DNA of 64,000 bases from assembly GCF_013416555.1 (NCBI RefSeq), contig NZ_JACCFG010000001.1, positions 620,001-684,000 of the forward strand. The letters are read 5' to 3'. The notes under the pieces were generated by a model. The model was not told the origin of the DNA and searched no databases. It saw only the letters and a program-made list of their open reading frames with translations. The stretch is from Sphingomonas sp. R-74633. GTDB taxonomy: Bacteria > Pseudomonadota > Alphaproteobacteria > Sphingomonadales > Sphingomonadaceae. Position numbers and translations under genes: made by a program. Of this stretch, positions 1 through 9,024 are shown piece by piece; within the stretch, counting starts at the first letter, position 1; every line of letters starts with the position of its first letter.

Positions 1-85
1 CGGCGGGTGCGGGCGCCGGGGCGGTCTGGGCCATGGCGGTACCCGGCAGCGCGAACAGCGCGGCGATCATAAGCTTGTGCATCAT
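1..85 (-). CDS. N-terminal fragment of an exported protein (partial, runs off the window)
   Basis: Only the first 28 codons are present. They begin with two consecutive ATG codons (85-80) and read as a signal peptide: a short positive start (MMHKL), a hydrophobic core and an Ala-Met-Ala cleavage site followed by an Ala/Pro-rich stretch. The start lies 2 bases after the stop of the upstream acyl-CoA ligase gene, so it is very probably the next gene of the same operon. Product unknown. Context suggests another secreted or periplasmic enzyme of the rhamnoside/ester cluster, but nothing catalytic is visible. Confidence 0.6.
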   Translation of the reverse strand, partial: MMHKLMIAALFALPGTAMAQTAPAPAPA

Positions 86-87
86 CC

Positions 88-1740
88 TCATCCTTGGCTT
101 GTGGTTTGGAGATCCAGCTCGGCGATCATCGCCTCGCGGATCAGGAATTTCTGGACCTTGCCGGTCACGGTGGTGGGGAAGGCGTCGACGAAGCGGACGT
201 AGCGGGGCACCTTGTAGTGGGCGATGCGGCCGCGGCAGAAGGCGCGGACCTCTTCCTCGCTGCCGGTCGAGCCGGCGCGCAGGCGAATCCAGGCGCAGAG
301 CTCCTCGCCCATGCGATCGTCGGGCACGCCGACCACCGCGACGTCCTCGACTGCCGGATGGCCGTAGAGGAACTCCTCGATCTCGCGCGGATAGATGTTC
401 TCGCCGCCGCGGATCACCATGTCCTTCAGCCGGCCGACGACATTGCCGTAGCCCGCGTCATCGATCACCGCGAGGTCGCCGGAATGCATCCAGCCCTCGG
501 CGTCGAGCACGGCGGCGGTCTTTTCGGGTTCGTCCCAATAGCCGAGCATCACCGAATAGCCGCGGGTGCAGAGCTCGCCGGGGGTGCCGATCGGGACGAC
601 CGCGCCGGCCTCATCGACGATCTTGCATTCGAGATGCGGCTGGACGCGCCCGATCGAGCCGATGCGGCGCTCGAAGGGATCGTCGGCGGCGGTCTGGAAA
701 CTGACCGGGCTGGTCTCGGTCATCCCATACGCGATCGTGACCTGGGGCATGTGGAGCCGCTCGACCACGGCGCGCATCAGCGGCTCGGGGCAGACGGCGC
801 CGGCCATCACGCCGGTGCGCAGCGAGGCGATGTCGAACCGATCGAAATCGGGGTGGGCGAGCAGGGCGATGAACATCGTCGGCACGCCGTAGAGCGACGT
901 GCAGCGCTCGCGCTCGATCGCTGCAAGGGTGGCGCCGGGGTCGAAGCCGGCGGCGGGGTAGACCATCGTCGCGCCGCGGCTGAGGCTGGCGAGATTGCCC
1001 ATCACCATGCCGAAGCAATGGTAGAGCGGGACGGGGATGCAGACGCGGTCGTCGGGCGAGAGCCGCTGGGCGAGGCCGACGAAATAGCCGTTGTTGAGGA
1101 TGTTGCGGTGGCTGAGCGTCGCGCCCTTGGGCTGGCCGGTGGTGCCGCTGGTGAACTGGATGTTGATTGGGTCGGTGGGGCGCAGCGTCGGGCCGATCGC
1201 CTCGAGCTGGGCGCGGTGGGTGTCGTTGGCGTGGCCGGGGACCTGATCGAAGGCGAGCCAGCCGGGACGCGATGCGGCGCCGATGCAGATGATGTTGCGG
1301 AGCGCGGGCAGCTCGGGCGCGATCTCGGCGACCATCGCGGCATAGTCGCTGGTCTTGAAGCGCTCGGCGAAGACCAGTGCAGCGAGGCCGACCTTGGCCA
1401 TGGTGAAGCTCGCCTCGGAGGTGCGGTAGGCGGGGTTGATCGTCACCAGGATCAGCCCTGCGCGGGCGGCGGCGAATTGGGTGAGCGTCCACTCGACGCA
1501 ATTGGGCGCCCAGATGCCGATCCGCTCGCCCGGTTCGAGGCCGAGCGCGAGCAGTCCGGCGGCGAGGGCGTCCGACCGCTCGAGCAGGTCGGCGAAGGTC
1601 CAGCGTATGTCCTGCTCGACCGAGACCAAAGCCTCGCGCGCGCCCCAGCGGGCAGCGGCCAGCGCCAGAGCCGCGCAGATCGTATGCTCGATCAGCGGCG
1701 GGGTGTCGGCACCCCGGACAAGGCTGGTGGCGAGCGTCAC
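88..1740 (-). CDS. AMP-forming acyl-CoA ligase (FadD / AMP-binding family)
   Basis: ATP-dependent activation of a carboxylic acid to its CoA thioester in the cytoplasm. Visible motifs in order: the P-loop [18 protein letters not shown], the adenylate-binding GWMHSGDLA, the hinge [16 protein letters not shown] and a C-terminal TGKVQK with the catalytic lysine. At 550 residues it is full length for the family. I start it at GTG 1740, which overlaps the upstream tannase stop by 4 bases (GTGA). A longer frame upstream exists but runs inside the tannase gene. Placed last in a chain of esterase genes, it most likely activates the acid those esterases release (aromatic or fatty). The substrate cannot be read from sequence. 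Confidence 0.93.
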   Translation of the reverse strand: MTLATSLVRGADTPPLIEHTICAALALAAARWGAREALVSVEQDIRWTFADLLERSDALAAGLLALGLEPGERIGIWAPNCVEWTLTQFAAARAGLILVTINPAYRTSEASFTMAKVGLAALVFAERFKTSDYAAMVAEIAPELPALRNIICIGAASRPGWLAFDQVPGHANDTHRAQLEAIGPTLRPTDPINIQFTSGTTGQPKGATLSHRNILNNGYFVGLAQRLSPDDRVCIPVPLYHCFGMVMGNLASLSRGATMVYPAAGFDPGATLAAIERERCTSLYGVPTMFIALLAHPDFDRFDIASLRTGVMAGAVCPEPLMRAVVERLHMPQVTIAYGMTETSPVSFQTAADDPFERRIGSIGRVQPHLECKIVDEAGAVVPIGTPGELCTRGYSVMLGYWDEPEKTAAVLDAEGWMHSGDLAVIDDAGYGNVVGRLKDMVIRGGENIYPREIEEFLYGHPAVEDVAVVGVPDDRMGEELCAWIRLRAGSTGSEEEVRAFCRGRIAHYKVPRYVRFVDAFPTTVTGKVQKFLIREAMIAELDLQTTSQG

Positions 1741-3347
1741 GGTTTGCCCGGCGCGACGCAGGTGAAGTTCGCCGCCTCGTCGGTCGAGCCCTTGCCGGTC
1801 CAGCGCGCGACCTTGGGGAAGGCGCACAGGGGGCGGGTGCGGACAGCCTTGGCCGGGAAGCCGAGATAGCCGAACAGGTCATTGTCGAACTTGGTGGCGG
1901 TCATCGCTTCGGGCGCGGGGCCGCCCTGGCGCCATTTGTCGAGCGTGCCGAGCGCGTCGAAGGTGTTCGGACCGGGCCCGGCGAGGCAGTGCGACATGCC
2001 GGGGACCATGAACAGGCGGACCGAACTCTTCGCCGCCGTGCCGAGGCGCTTCTGGACCGCCTGATAATAGTCGATCGTGTTCTCGGGCGCGATCGCGGCG
2101 TCGTTCCAGCCATGGTAGAGGATCAGCTTGCCGCCGCGCTTGAGGAACGGGCCGACGTCCGGATTGTCGCTGTCGAGTGCCGAGGCGAGGCGGCGGGCCG
2201 CGGCATAGTCGCGGGCCATATTGAACGCGGTGTTCTGCCAGTCGGCATTCGAGTGGACCATGTAGCGGAAAAACTCGCCGGCGAAGATGCCGTGCTGCGC
2301 CTTGGGGCCGGTGAGCCAGACGTCCCAGGCGCCGGGCACCGCTTCGGCACCGGGCATGTAGCCGGGGAAGAACTTCCTACCCTTCGCATCGACCGCGCCG
2401 CGATACAGCGCGCGGGCGGCGGTGACCTGGGGGGCGGTGAGGCAGGAAGCGTTGTCGCCCGCCTTGCACTGGAGCACGACGGGATCGAAGCCGCACTGGC
2501 GCGGATCGTCGAGCACGCCGTCCTTGACCCCGTCCTTCGCGTCGCACTGGGCGATTGCGGCGTCCTGGAGCAGCTTGAGCTTGGCATTGGGGATCGCGCT
2601 TTCGGGGCGGGAGAACACCGCGCGGTCATCGGCCATGAAGGCAGTCATCAGCCGGGTCCAGGCATTGGCCGGGGCGCCCGCGACGATCGCGTCATAATCC
2701 TCGGGATAGCGCTGCGCCTCCATCAGCGCCTCGCGCCCGCCGTCCGAGCAGCCCTGGAAATAGGCGGCCTTGGGCGCGCTGCCATAATAAGCCGCGATCA
2801 CGGCCTTGCCGACGCCCGAGGCAAGATGGTTGGCGCGGTGGCCGAAGTCGATGATCCGCTCGGGCTCGTTCAGCGCCCATTTGGCGTCGGTATCGGCGGT
2901 GCCGATATGGCCCATGTCGGTGCCGACGGTGGCATAGCCCTTGCCGAGCGCGCCCTGCATGGTGAGCTGCGGGAGCAGCATCGAGCCGCCATAACCGCCA
3001 TTGCCGGCGCCGAGCAGCTTGCCGTTCCACGCGTCGGAGACGGGCAGCCAGACCTCGACCTTGATCTTCGAGCGCGGCGTCGGGCTCAGCTCGGCATAGA
3101 CGCGGCAAAATGCCGCCTGTGAAGGCAGGCCGGGCGTGCCCTCCTTGGTCGAGACCATGCCGCCCTTGGCGACCTGCTCGGTCTTGACGATCTTGCCGTT
3201 CGCCAGCGCCATGCCGGTGAGCGCGGCGCAGCTGTCGGCCGCCGGAGCGGCAGGCGTGAAGGCGGCGGCGGGCTCGGGGTTGCTCCCCGAGACGAGCAAG
3301 GCGGTGGCGACGGCGCCGAGTGCGCCGAAATGGAGGATCCGGTTCAT
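1737..3347 (-). CDS. Tannase/feruloyl esterase family protein, exported
   Basis: Carboxylester hydrolase of the tannase family, whose known members split gallate or hydroxycinnamate esters. The N-terminus (MNRILHFG..., about 35 residues ending Ala-Ala-Ala) is a signal peptide, so it acts in the periplasm or outside. The nucleophile lies in [10 protein letters not shown] and the histidine in GMSHC. Together with the Asp in HGWNDAA this reproduces the family's CS-D-HC motif, in which a disulfide links the Cys next to Ser and the Cys next to His. It has 536 residues, a usual length. The ATG at 3347 overlaps the previous stop by 4 bases (ATGA). The frame stays open further upstream, but that stretch lies in the preceding gene and is not family-like. 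Confidence 0.92.
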   Translation of the reverse strand: MNRILHFGALGAVATALLVSGSNPEPAAAFTPAAPAADSCAALTGMALANGKIVKTEQVAKGGMVSTKEGTPGLPSQAAFCRVYAELSPTPRSKIKVEVWLPVSDAWNGKLLGAGNGGYGGSMLLPQLTMQGALGKGYATVGTDMGHIGTADTDAKWALNEPERIIDFGHRANHLASGVGKAVIAAYYGSAPKAAYFQGCSDGGREALMEAQRYPEDYDAIVAGAPANAWTRLMTAFMADDRAVFSRPESAIPNAKLKLLQDAAIAQCDAKDGVKDGVLDDPRQCGFDPVVLQCKAGDNASCLTAPQVTAARALYRGAVDAKGRKFFPGYMPGAEAVPGAWDVWLTGPKAQHGIFAGEFFRYMVHSNADWQNTAFNMARDYAAARRLASALDSDNPDVGPFLKRGGKLILYHGWNDAAIAPENTIDYYQAVQKRLGTAAKSSVRLFMVPGMSHCLAGPGPNTFDALGTLDKWRQGGPAPEAMTATKFDNDLFGYLGFPAKAVRTRPLCAFPKVARWTGKGSTDEAANFTCVAPGKP

Positions 3348-4231
3348 TTGTTGAGCAACCCCTTGGCCTGGAACCACGCCTGCGCCTGTTCGGGCCAGGC
3401 GTCCGACGGTTTTCCACTCTTCTTGATGCCGAAGCCGTGACCGCCCTTGGCGAAGGTCACGAGCGTCGCGTCGTCGCCCGCGGCCTTCCATGCGTCGACC
3501 ACGCGGCCGGCTTCGCCGCGGACGAGCGGATCGTCCTCGGCGACCATGGCGAGCAAAGGCGGGGCCTTGGCGGGCACGGTCAGCGGATCGCCGACCAGCC
3601 CGGGATACATGGCTACGATGAAATCGGGCCGGCTGGCGGGCTTGCCGCCGAGCACGGCCCACATCGTCACTGCACCGCCGGCCGAGAAGCCCATCATGCC
3701 GATGCGACCGGGCTTCACGCCCAGCTTTGCGGCATGGGCGCGGACATAGCGGACCGCTTCCTCGCCATCGGCGGTGGCGAGCGGGCGGAGTGGCACGATC
3801 GCGGCCTCGAGCGATTTGAAGTTCATCAGCCGGCGGATCATCACCGCGCCGAAATCGTCGCCCGTGGGAAGCAGGCGGTAGCGGAGAACGATGGCGGTGA
3901 TGCCGAGGCTGTTGAGCCAGCGCGCGACGCCTTCGCCTTCATTCTCGATCGAGAGGATATGGAAACCGCCGCCGGGAGCGACGATCACCGCGGTGCCGTT
4001 GGCGATCTTGGGATCGGCGGCGAACACGGTCAGCGTCGGATCGGCGACGTTGCGGGTGATCCGGCCATAGGGCGCCTTGTCGACGGTGGTCTCGGCCTCC
4101 ATCGTTCCCATCGATCCAGGCGCGCCGTTCGGCCAGAGGCGGATGGCCTCCTGCGCCTGGGCGGTGGTGCTGACCGCTGCTAGCGCGAACGGCGCGAGGA
4201 TCCGGACCAGACTGTGCATCGTCTTCCTCAT
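3344..4231 (-). CDS. Alpha/beta hydrolase, acetyl-xylan-esterase-like, exported
   Basis: Serine esterase of the alpha/beta-hydrolase fold, 295 residues, with an N-terminal signal peptide (MRKTMHSLVRIL..., ending TAQA). Visible elements are the oxyanion-hole segment APGGGFH, the nucleophile elbow GFSAGG, the acid in AEDDPL and the catalytic His in KGGHGFG. The start WPNGAPGS is typical of small carbohydrate acetyl or acyl esterases. ATG 4231 overlaps the carboxylesterase stop by 4 bases; ATG 4219 is a possible internal alternative. In this operon it probably removes acetyl or other small acyl groups from a rhamnose-containing substrate (inference). Confidence 0.88.
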   Translation of the reverse strand: MRKTMHSLVRILAPFALAAVSTTAQAQEAIRLWPNGAPGSMGTMEAETTVDKAPYGRITRNVADPTLTVFAADPKIANGTAVIVAPGGGFHILSIENEGEGVARWLNSLGITAIVLRYRLLPTGDDFGAVMIRRLMNFKSLEAAIVPLRPLATADGEEAVRYVRAHAAKLGVKPGRIGMMGFSAGGAVTMWAVLGGKPASRPDFIVAMYPGLVGDPLTVPAKAPPLLAMVAEDDPLVRGEAGRVVDAWKAAGDDATLVTFAKGGHGFGIKKSGKPSDAWPEQAQAWFQAKGLLNK

Positions 4232-5724
4232 TTCTTCTTGGCCGCATCGCGGGCGGCGGCGATCGCCTTGATCTCGGGCGCGCCTGCGGGAGCGGCTTCG
4301 GTCTTGTCGATGCCGATCCGCAGCATCTGGGCGCCGGGCGTGAAACGCGGCCATGCAGGGAGGCCCTTGCCGTTGGGATCGCCTGTCTTGGCGAACTGGG
4401 CCCAATAGTCGGCGACCAGCTTGGCGGCGGCCATGTCTGCGGAGGTGGGCTTACCGCCCGCCGCGGCGAGGTTGTCGAACTGATAGGGCACGTCGGTGGC
4501 GTGCGAGGCGCCGGCGAGTGTCGCGCGCTTCGCCTCGGCGACATAGCCGAAGCGGTAGAGCCAGGTCGGCGCGCTTGCCGACTGGCGGGTGGCGAGCGAG
4601 AAGGCGGGCTCGGTGAAGGTATAGTCGCTCGGGATATGCCGGTCGTAGGCTTCGGGCGAGCCATAGGCGGTGCGCACCGCATCGGCGGAAGCACCCAGCA
4701 TCGCAGTCGCCTTGGCGACGAAACCCTTGAGGAAAGGTGCGGGGATGAAGCCCAGCTCGTCGCTGTTCGAGCCGACGATGTAGCGGATGCCGCGCGCCTT
4801 GCCGGCGGCGATGAGCGTGTCGGTATCGCCGGTGATGATGTGGCCGTCGGTCATCGGGCCCGAATATTTGGCCTCGTCGGGATTGAGCAGGCCGATGCCG
4901 CCCTGGACCTTGTCGGCGGGCAGCGCGCGGAGCGCGACGAGATCCTCGGCGCCGGCGCTCTTCGCGAAGGCCACGCCCTTGGCCTCGCCCGTGGCAAGAT
5001 CGGGCCAGCTGTCGCGCCCGCCGCCCGAAGCGGCGATCGTCTTGGTGAACAGGCCCTTGGTAGCCGGCGAAACCATCAGCCGGTTCACCGACTCCCCGCC
5101 GGCGGATTCGCCGAAGATGGTGACGTTGGCCGGGTCGCCGCCGAACGATGCGATGTTGCGCTTCACCCATTGGAGCGCGGCGATCTGGTCCATCAGCGCC
5201 CAGTTGCCGGTTGGGCCGGCGCCTGCCTCTGAGGTGAGTGCGGGATGGGCGAAGAAGCCGAAGCGGCCGAGGCGGTAGTTGAAGGTGACGACTACCACGC
5301 CGCGCGCCGCCAGCCGGGTGCCGTCGAGGATCGCCGAGCTGCCCGATCCGGTCGAGAAGCCGCCGCCATGGATATAGACCATCACCGCCAGCCTGGCGCC
5401 GGGCTTTGGCTGGGGCGTCCAGACGTTGAGGAACAGGCAGTCCTCGGCCATCGGCAGCGTGGTGTTGGCGAGGTCGCCGGGCATGCGCGACTGGACACAG
5501 TCATTGCCGTAGCCGGTCGCGTCGCGCGTGCCGGTCCAGGCCGGGGCGGGCATCGGCGCGTGCCAGCGCAGCGGGCCGACCGGCGCGGCGGCATAGGGGA
5601 TGCCCTTGAAGCTGGTGACGTCCGAGGCCGCGGCGCCGTGCAGCGTGCCGGCGGGGCTGCGGACTTCCTGCGCCTGGGCAGTGCCCGCGAACAGCACGGC
5701 GAGGGTGGCTAGTGCGGTCTTCAT
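4228..5724 (-). CDS. Type-B carboxylesterase, exported
   Basis: Carboxylesterase/lipase of the cholinesterase-like family, 498 residues including a short signal peptide ending in AQA. The sequence shows the early FKGIPYAAAPVG block, the disulfide-bearing AEDCLFLNVW, the oxyanion YIHGGGF, the nucleophile GESAGG, a SNSDELG acid region and GASHATDVPY with the histidine. The ATG at 5724 overlaps the rhamnosidase stop by 4 bases, so the two are translationally coupled. It is the second of four hydrolases in the operon; the likely role is de-esterifying bulky acyl or aroyl glycosides outside the inner membrane. The exact substrate is unknown. Confidence 0.92.
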   Translation of the reverse strand: MKTALATLAVLFAGTAQAQEVRSPAGTLHGAAASDVTSFKGIPYAAAPVGPLRWHAPMPAPAWTGTRDATGYGNDCVQSRMPGDLANTTLPMAEDCLFLNVWTPQPKPGARLAVMVYIHGGGFSTGSGSSAILDGTRLAARGVVVVTFNYRLGRFGFFAHPALTSEAGAGPTGNWALMDQIAALQWVKRNIASFGGDPANVTIFGESAGGESVNRLMVSPATKGLFTKTIAASGGGRDSWPDLATGEAKGVAFAKSAGAEDLVALRALPADKVQGGIGLLNPDEAKYSGPMTDGHIITGDTDTLIAAGKARGIRYIVGSNSDELGFIPAPFLKGFVAKATAMLGASADAVRTAYGSPEAYDRHIPSDYTFTEPAFSLATRQSASAPTWLYRFGYVAEAKRATLAGASHATDVPYQFDNLAAAGGKPTSADMAAAKLVADYWAQFAKTGDPNGKGLPAWPRFTPGAQMLRIGIDKTEAAPAGAPEIKAIAAARDAAKKK

Positions 5725-8700
5725 TTGCGGCCCTCGGTGACGAACGTGAAGCTGCCGGGACCGGTGGTGTAGATGGTCGCGGCATCGGTCTTGCGGAGCA
5801 GCGTGGTGCCTTCGGGCGCGGTGGCTGCACCGAAGCGCGTGGGCACCCAGATCTCGCCCATAGCGTTCATCGGCACCGTCGCGGTGAGCGTCAGGCGGCC
5901 ATTCTCGACCTGCCAGCCTGCGCGCGCTTCACCCTGCGGCGTCGCCATCGTCGCGGCGGCCGAAGCGAGGCCCTGCGGGATTTCGGGGCGGACCAGCACG
6001 AGACGGTAGCCCGGCGCACCGGGACGCAGGCCGGCGAGGCGCTGGCGCATCCAGTCGGCGATCGAGCCGAAATAATGATGGTCGCGCGAGCGGGCATTGA
6101 GGCTCCATGCCTCGAGCATCGTGCTGTGCCCGCTCTTCAGCCAGAAGCCCCAGCTCGGCTCGTCGGTGCGCGTCGCGACCTTGTAGGCGAGGTCGGCATG
6201 GCCATGGTCGCTGAGGATCTCGAGCAGATAGCGTGTGCCGAACACCCCGGCGCGCAGGCCGCGGGCTTCGACATCGCCGGCGATCGTGTCGGCGACCTTC
6301 TGCTCGGCGCCCTCGGGCACCATGCCGAAGGCGAGCGGCAGGATGTTCTGCGACTGGGTCGGTCCCTTGGTCGCGCCCTTGTCGTCGAGCGTGCGGTACC
6401 AACCGTTGACGCCGTCCCAATAGCGGGCGTTATAGGCGCGGCGGATATCGGCGGCGAGTGCGGCGTAGCGCTCTGCATCGGCCTTGTTGCCGATCACCGC
6501 CGAGGATTTGGCCAGCAAATCCGCCTCATGGAAAAAATAGGCAGTGGTGATCGCGTCGATGCCGCCATTGTTGGTGGCGAAGATGTCGAGCGGGCCGGGC
6601 GCGCTCCATTCGCTGAGGCCCGAGGTGTGGCGATAGTCGGGCGCCTTGAAGACAGTGGCGGTATAATCGACCAGCCGCTTCTGCATGTCGTGCATCCGCG
6701 CGAGGATGCGGGTGTCGCCTTCGGTCTGGTAGAGCTCCCAGGGGAGCATCATCGCGGCGACGTCCCAGGGTGTCGACGGGCCCCAGACGAACGACCAGCC
6801 GGGGGTGTTCTCATAGCCGTACCAGGGCGTGGCGGGGACGATCTCGGGCAGTTCGCCGTTCGGCGCCTGCCCATCGGGATAGTCGTTCAACCACTTGGTC
6901 CAGACGCGCGCGATGCCGAGGCTGCGCGCGGCGGCGCCGGCCGAGGCCTGGGCATCGCCGGTCCAGCCATTCTTCTCATAAGTCGGCGTATCGGTCTGAT
7001 AGCCGTGCATGTTGTTGAGGATGGTGCGGATCGCCGCCTGGTCGATCTGCTCGAGCAGCTTGTTGGCGCTGGTAAAGCTGCCGGTGCTGGCGACTGAGCT
7101 ATGCGCGACCTTGCCGGTTAGCGTCGACAACGTCGGCGTGCCCGGATAGCCGCGCAGCTCGACATAGCGGAAGCCGCGATAGCCGAAGCTCGGCTCCCAG
7201 CGCTCGCGCCCGTTGCCGGCGAGCGTGTAGCGATCGGTCTGGAGCTGTGCGTCGATCAGGCCTGAGGCGGGGACGACCATGTTTTCGTCGTTGATCCGCT
7301 CGCTGGCGACGAGCGAGACGGTGGGGCCGCGGGGCCCGGTAACGTCGAGCGCGGTCCAGCCGGAGAAGATGCGGCCGAAATCATAGACCCAGACGCCCGG
7401 CTTCACCTGCGTAAGCGAGACGGGGGCGACCTGCTCGACCGGCGCGATGGGTTCGAGATTGGCCGCCTGGAGGATGCCCCTGGGCCCCTGGACCGTCTGC
7501 GCGGCGGTCCAGCCCTTGCCGGTGAAGCCTGCGGTGTCCCAGCCGGCGGGGAGCAGGCGTGCGTCGTAGCGCTCGCCGCGATGGACGGAATCGTTGCGGG
7601 TCGGGCCGGAGATCGTCTGCCAGCTCGCATCGCTGGCGATGGTCTGGCGCGATCCGTCGGCGAAGGTGACTTCAAGCTGCGCCTTGAGCGCGGGCTCGCC
7701 GTGCCAGGGCGCCTGGTTGAAATACCATTCGTTTGGGTCGGTCAGCCCGTACCACCCGCGGCCGAGCTCTGCGCCGAGCAGGTTCTTTCCGGCGCGGACA
7801 CGGTCGGTGACGTCATAGGTCTGGTAGAGGACGCGCTTGTCATAGGCAGTGAAGCCGCTCGCCATCGCGCTGGCGCCGACGGTGCCGCCGTTGAGGTGGA
7901 TCCGTGGCCAGCCTGCGCCGGCGACATAGAGTCGGGCGGCCGCAATCTTCCTGGCGGGCAGGGTGAAAGCCTTGCGGACGAGCGGGGCGGGGGCCTCGAT
8001 CGGCAGGACGATGTCGACATTCGGCACGCCGGCGGCGACGGTCAGCCCGTCGGCTTCGACGGTGCCGCCGACGAACGGGTTGTCATTGGCCGGGAAGCGG
8101 GTGGCGAAGGCGGGGCTGCCGGTGCCGGTTACGCTGACCGCGTGGATCGTCGCGGCATTGGCTTCCTTGGAGGAGAAGCCGATCGTTCCGCCCGCCTGGC
8201 CGGTGTCGGTGAGCAGGTCGACTTGCTTGCCGTCGATCGCGGTGGCGATGCTGGTGCCGTGCGCGGTGATCGTGACCTTGTGGCGCACGCCCTTGAGCGT
8301 GATGCCGGTGAGCGGCACGCGCTTGAGTTCGGTGACCTTAACCCCTGAGCTGGTGCCGCCCGGATAATGGCGGACGCGCTCGATCAGGACCGGGCCGGTC
8401 TTCTCGTCGGCGAGCGTCCAGACATAGGCCTCGCCGTACGTCTTGCCGGCCGCATGGGCGCGGAAGAGCAGGTCGAGGGAGCTGCCTTTGAGCGTCAGGT
8501 CGCTCTCGAAGCGGACGTCGCGCCAGTCATGGTCGCGGCGTGCCGGCCCGGCGATCCACTTGCCCGACCAGTCGGCGGGCGCGAGCAGGCCCATTTCCCA
8601 CCAGCCGGGTGCGCTCCAGCCGCTCTCGCGGCCATCGGCGTCCCAGGTCTTCACCTGCCACGCATAGCGCGCGCGGGCTGCCAGTGCCGGGCCCGCATAG

Positions 8701-8984
8701 GGGACCTGGGCATTGTCGGCCGAGGCGATCTTGCCGCTGTCCCATACCGGCTTGCCGGCGCTGGTCACGCGGATCTGGTAGGCGGTCTGGCGCTTCGCCG
8801 CCGAATGCCAGCCGAGGCGCGGGGCGGGCTCGTCGATGCCGAGCGGTGCGTCGGTATATTCCGTCGTTAGCTGCGTCGGCACCGGATCGGTGGCCTGGGC
8901 GGTGGCGGCCATGGCGGTGATGATCGCCATGGCCGTTGCGCCCGAGATAAGCAGGGTACGCGCCCGGAGCGACGGGATACGCAT
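5721..8984 (-). CDS. Alpha-L-rhamnosidase, glycoside hydrolase family 78
   Basis: Large exported glycosidase (1087 residues from ATG 8984) that removes terminal alpha-L-rhamnose. An N-terminal Fn3/beta-sandwich region (TEYTDAPLGIDEPAPRLGW) is followed by carbohydrate-binding beta domains, the family concanavalin-like segment (DPNEWYFN, DFGRIFSGW) and an alpha/alpha-barrel. The barrel carries DTPTYEKNGWTGDAQ, the GH78 motif with the general-acid Glu, and SEWSAPG. The signal peptide has the core RARTLLISGATAMAIITAM. Start choice is uncertain: ATG 8984 has GGAGG directly against it, whereas GTG 9011 has an AAGGAAGG well placed upstream and adds nine residues to the n-region. It lies 40 bases or less after the TonB receptor gene, in the same operon. 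Confidence 0.93.
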   Translation of the reverse strand: MRIPSLRARTLLISGATAMAIITAMAATAQATDPVPTQLTTEYTDAPLGIDEPAPRLGWHSAAKRQTAYQIRVTSAGKPVWDSGKIASADNAQVPYAGPALAARARYAWQVKTWDADGRESGWSAPGWWEMGLLAPADWSGKWIAGPARRDHDWRDVRFESDLTLKGSSLDLLFRAHAAGKTYGEAYVWTLADEKTGPVLIERVRHYPGGTSSGVKVTELKRVPLTGITLKGVRHKVTITAHGTSIATAIDGKQVDLLTDTGQAGGTIGFSSKEANAATIHAVSVTGTGSPAFATRFPANDNPFVGGTVEADGLTVAAGVPNVDIVLPIEAPAPLVRKAFTLPARKIAAARLYVAGAGWPRIHLNGGTVGASAMASGFTAYDKRVLYQTYDVTDRVRAGKNLLGAELGRGWYGLTDPNEWYFNQAPWHGEPALKAQLEVTFADGSRQTIASDASWQTISGPTRNDSVHRGERYDARLLPAGWDTAGFTGKGWTAAQTVQGPRGILQAANLEPIAPVEQVAPVSLTQVKPGVWVYDFGRIFSGWTALDVTGPRGPTVSLVASERINDENMVVPASGLIDAQLQTDRYTLAGNGRERWEPSFGYRGFRYVELRGYPGTPTLSTLTGKVAHSSVASTGSFTSANKLLEQIDQAAIRTILNNMHGYQTDTPTYEKNGWTGDAQASAGAAARSLGIARVWTKWLNDYPDGQAPNGELPEIVPATPWYGYENTPGWSFVWGPSTPWDVAAMMLPWELYQTEGDTRILARMHDMQKRLVDYTATVFKAPDYRHTSGLSEWSAPGPLDIFATNNGGIDAITTAYFFHEADLLAKSSAVIGNKADAERYAALAADIRRAYNARYWDGVNGWYRTLDDKGATKGPTQSQNILPLAFGMVPEGAEQKVADTIAGDVEARGLRAGVFGTRYLLEILSDHGHADLAYKVATRTDEPSWGFWLKSGHSTMLEAWSLNARSRDHHYFGSIADWMRQRLAGLRPGAPGYRLVLVRPEIPQGLASAAATMATPQGEARAGWQVENGRLTLTATVPMNAMGEIWVPTRFGAATAPEGTTLLRKTDAATIYTTGPGSFTFVTEGRK

Positions 8985-9024
8985 CCTCCGGACAGATGAC
9001 GGTACGGGCACCGGCTTCCCTTCC

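Noticed and set aside
94..1869. Long open frame (591 codons) on the plus strand opposite the acyl-CoA ligase
   Set aside because: It is the mirror of a gene with full family motifs; its translation is rich in Ala/Asp/His/Gly without any domain, as is usual for high-GC antisense frames.
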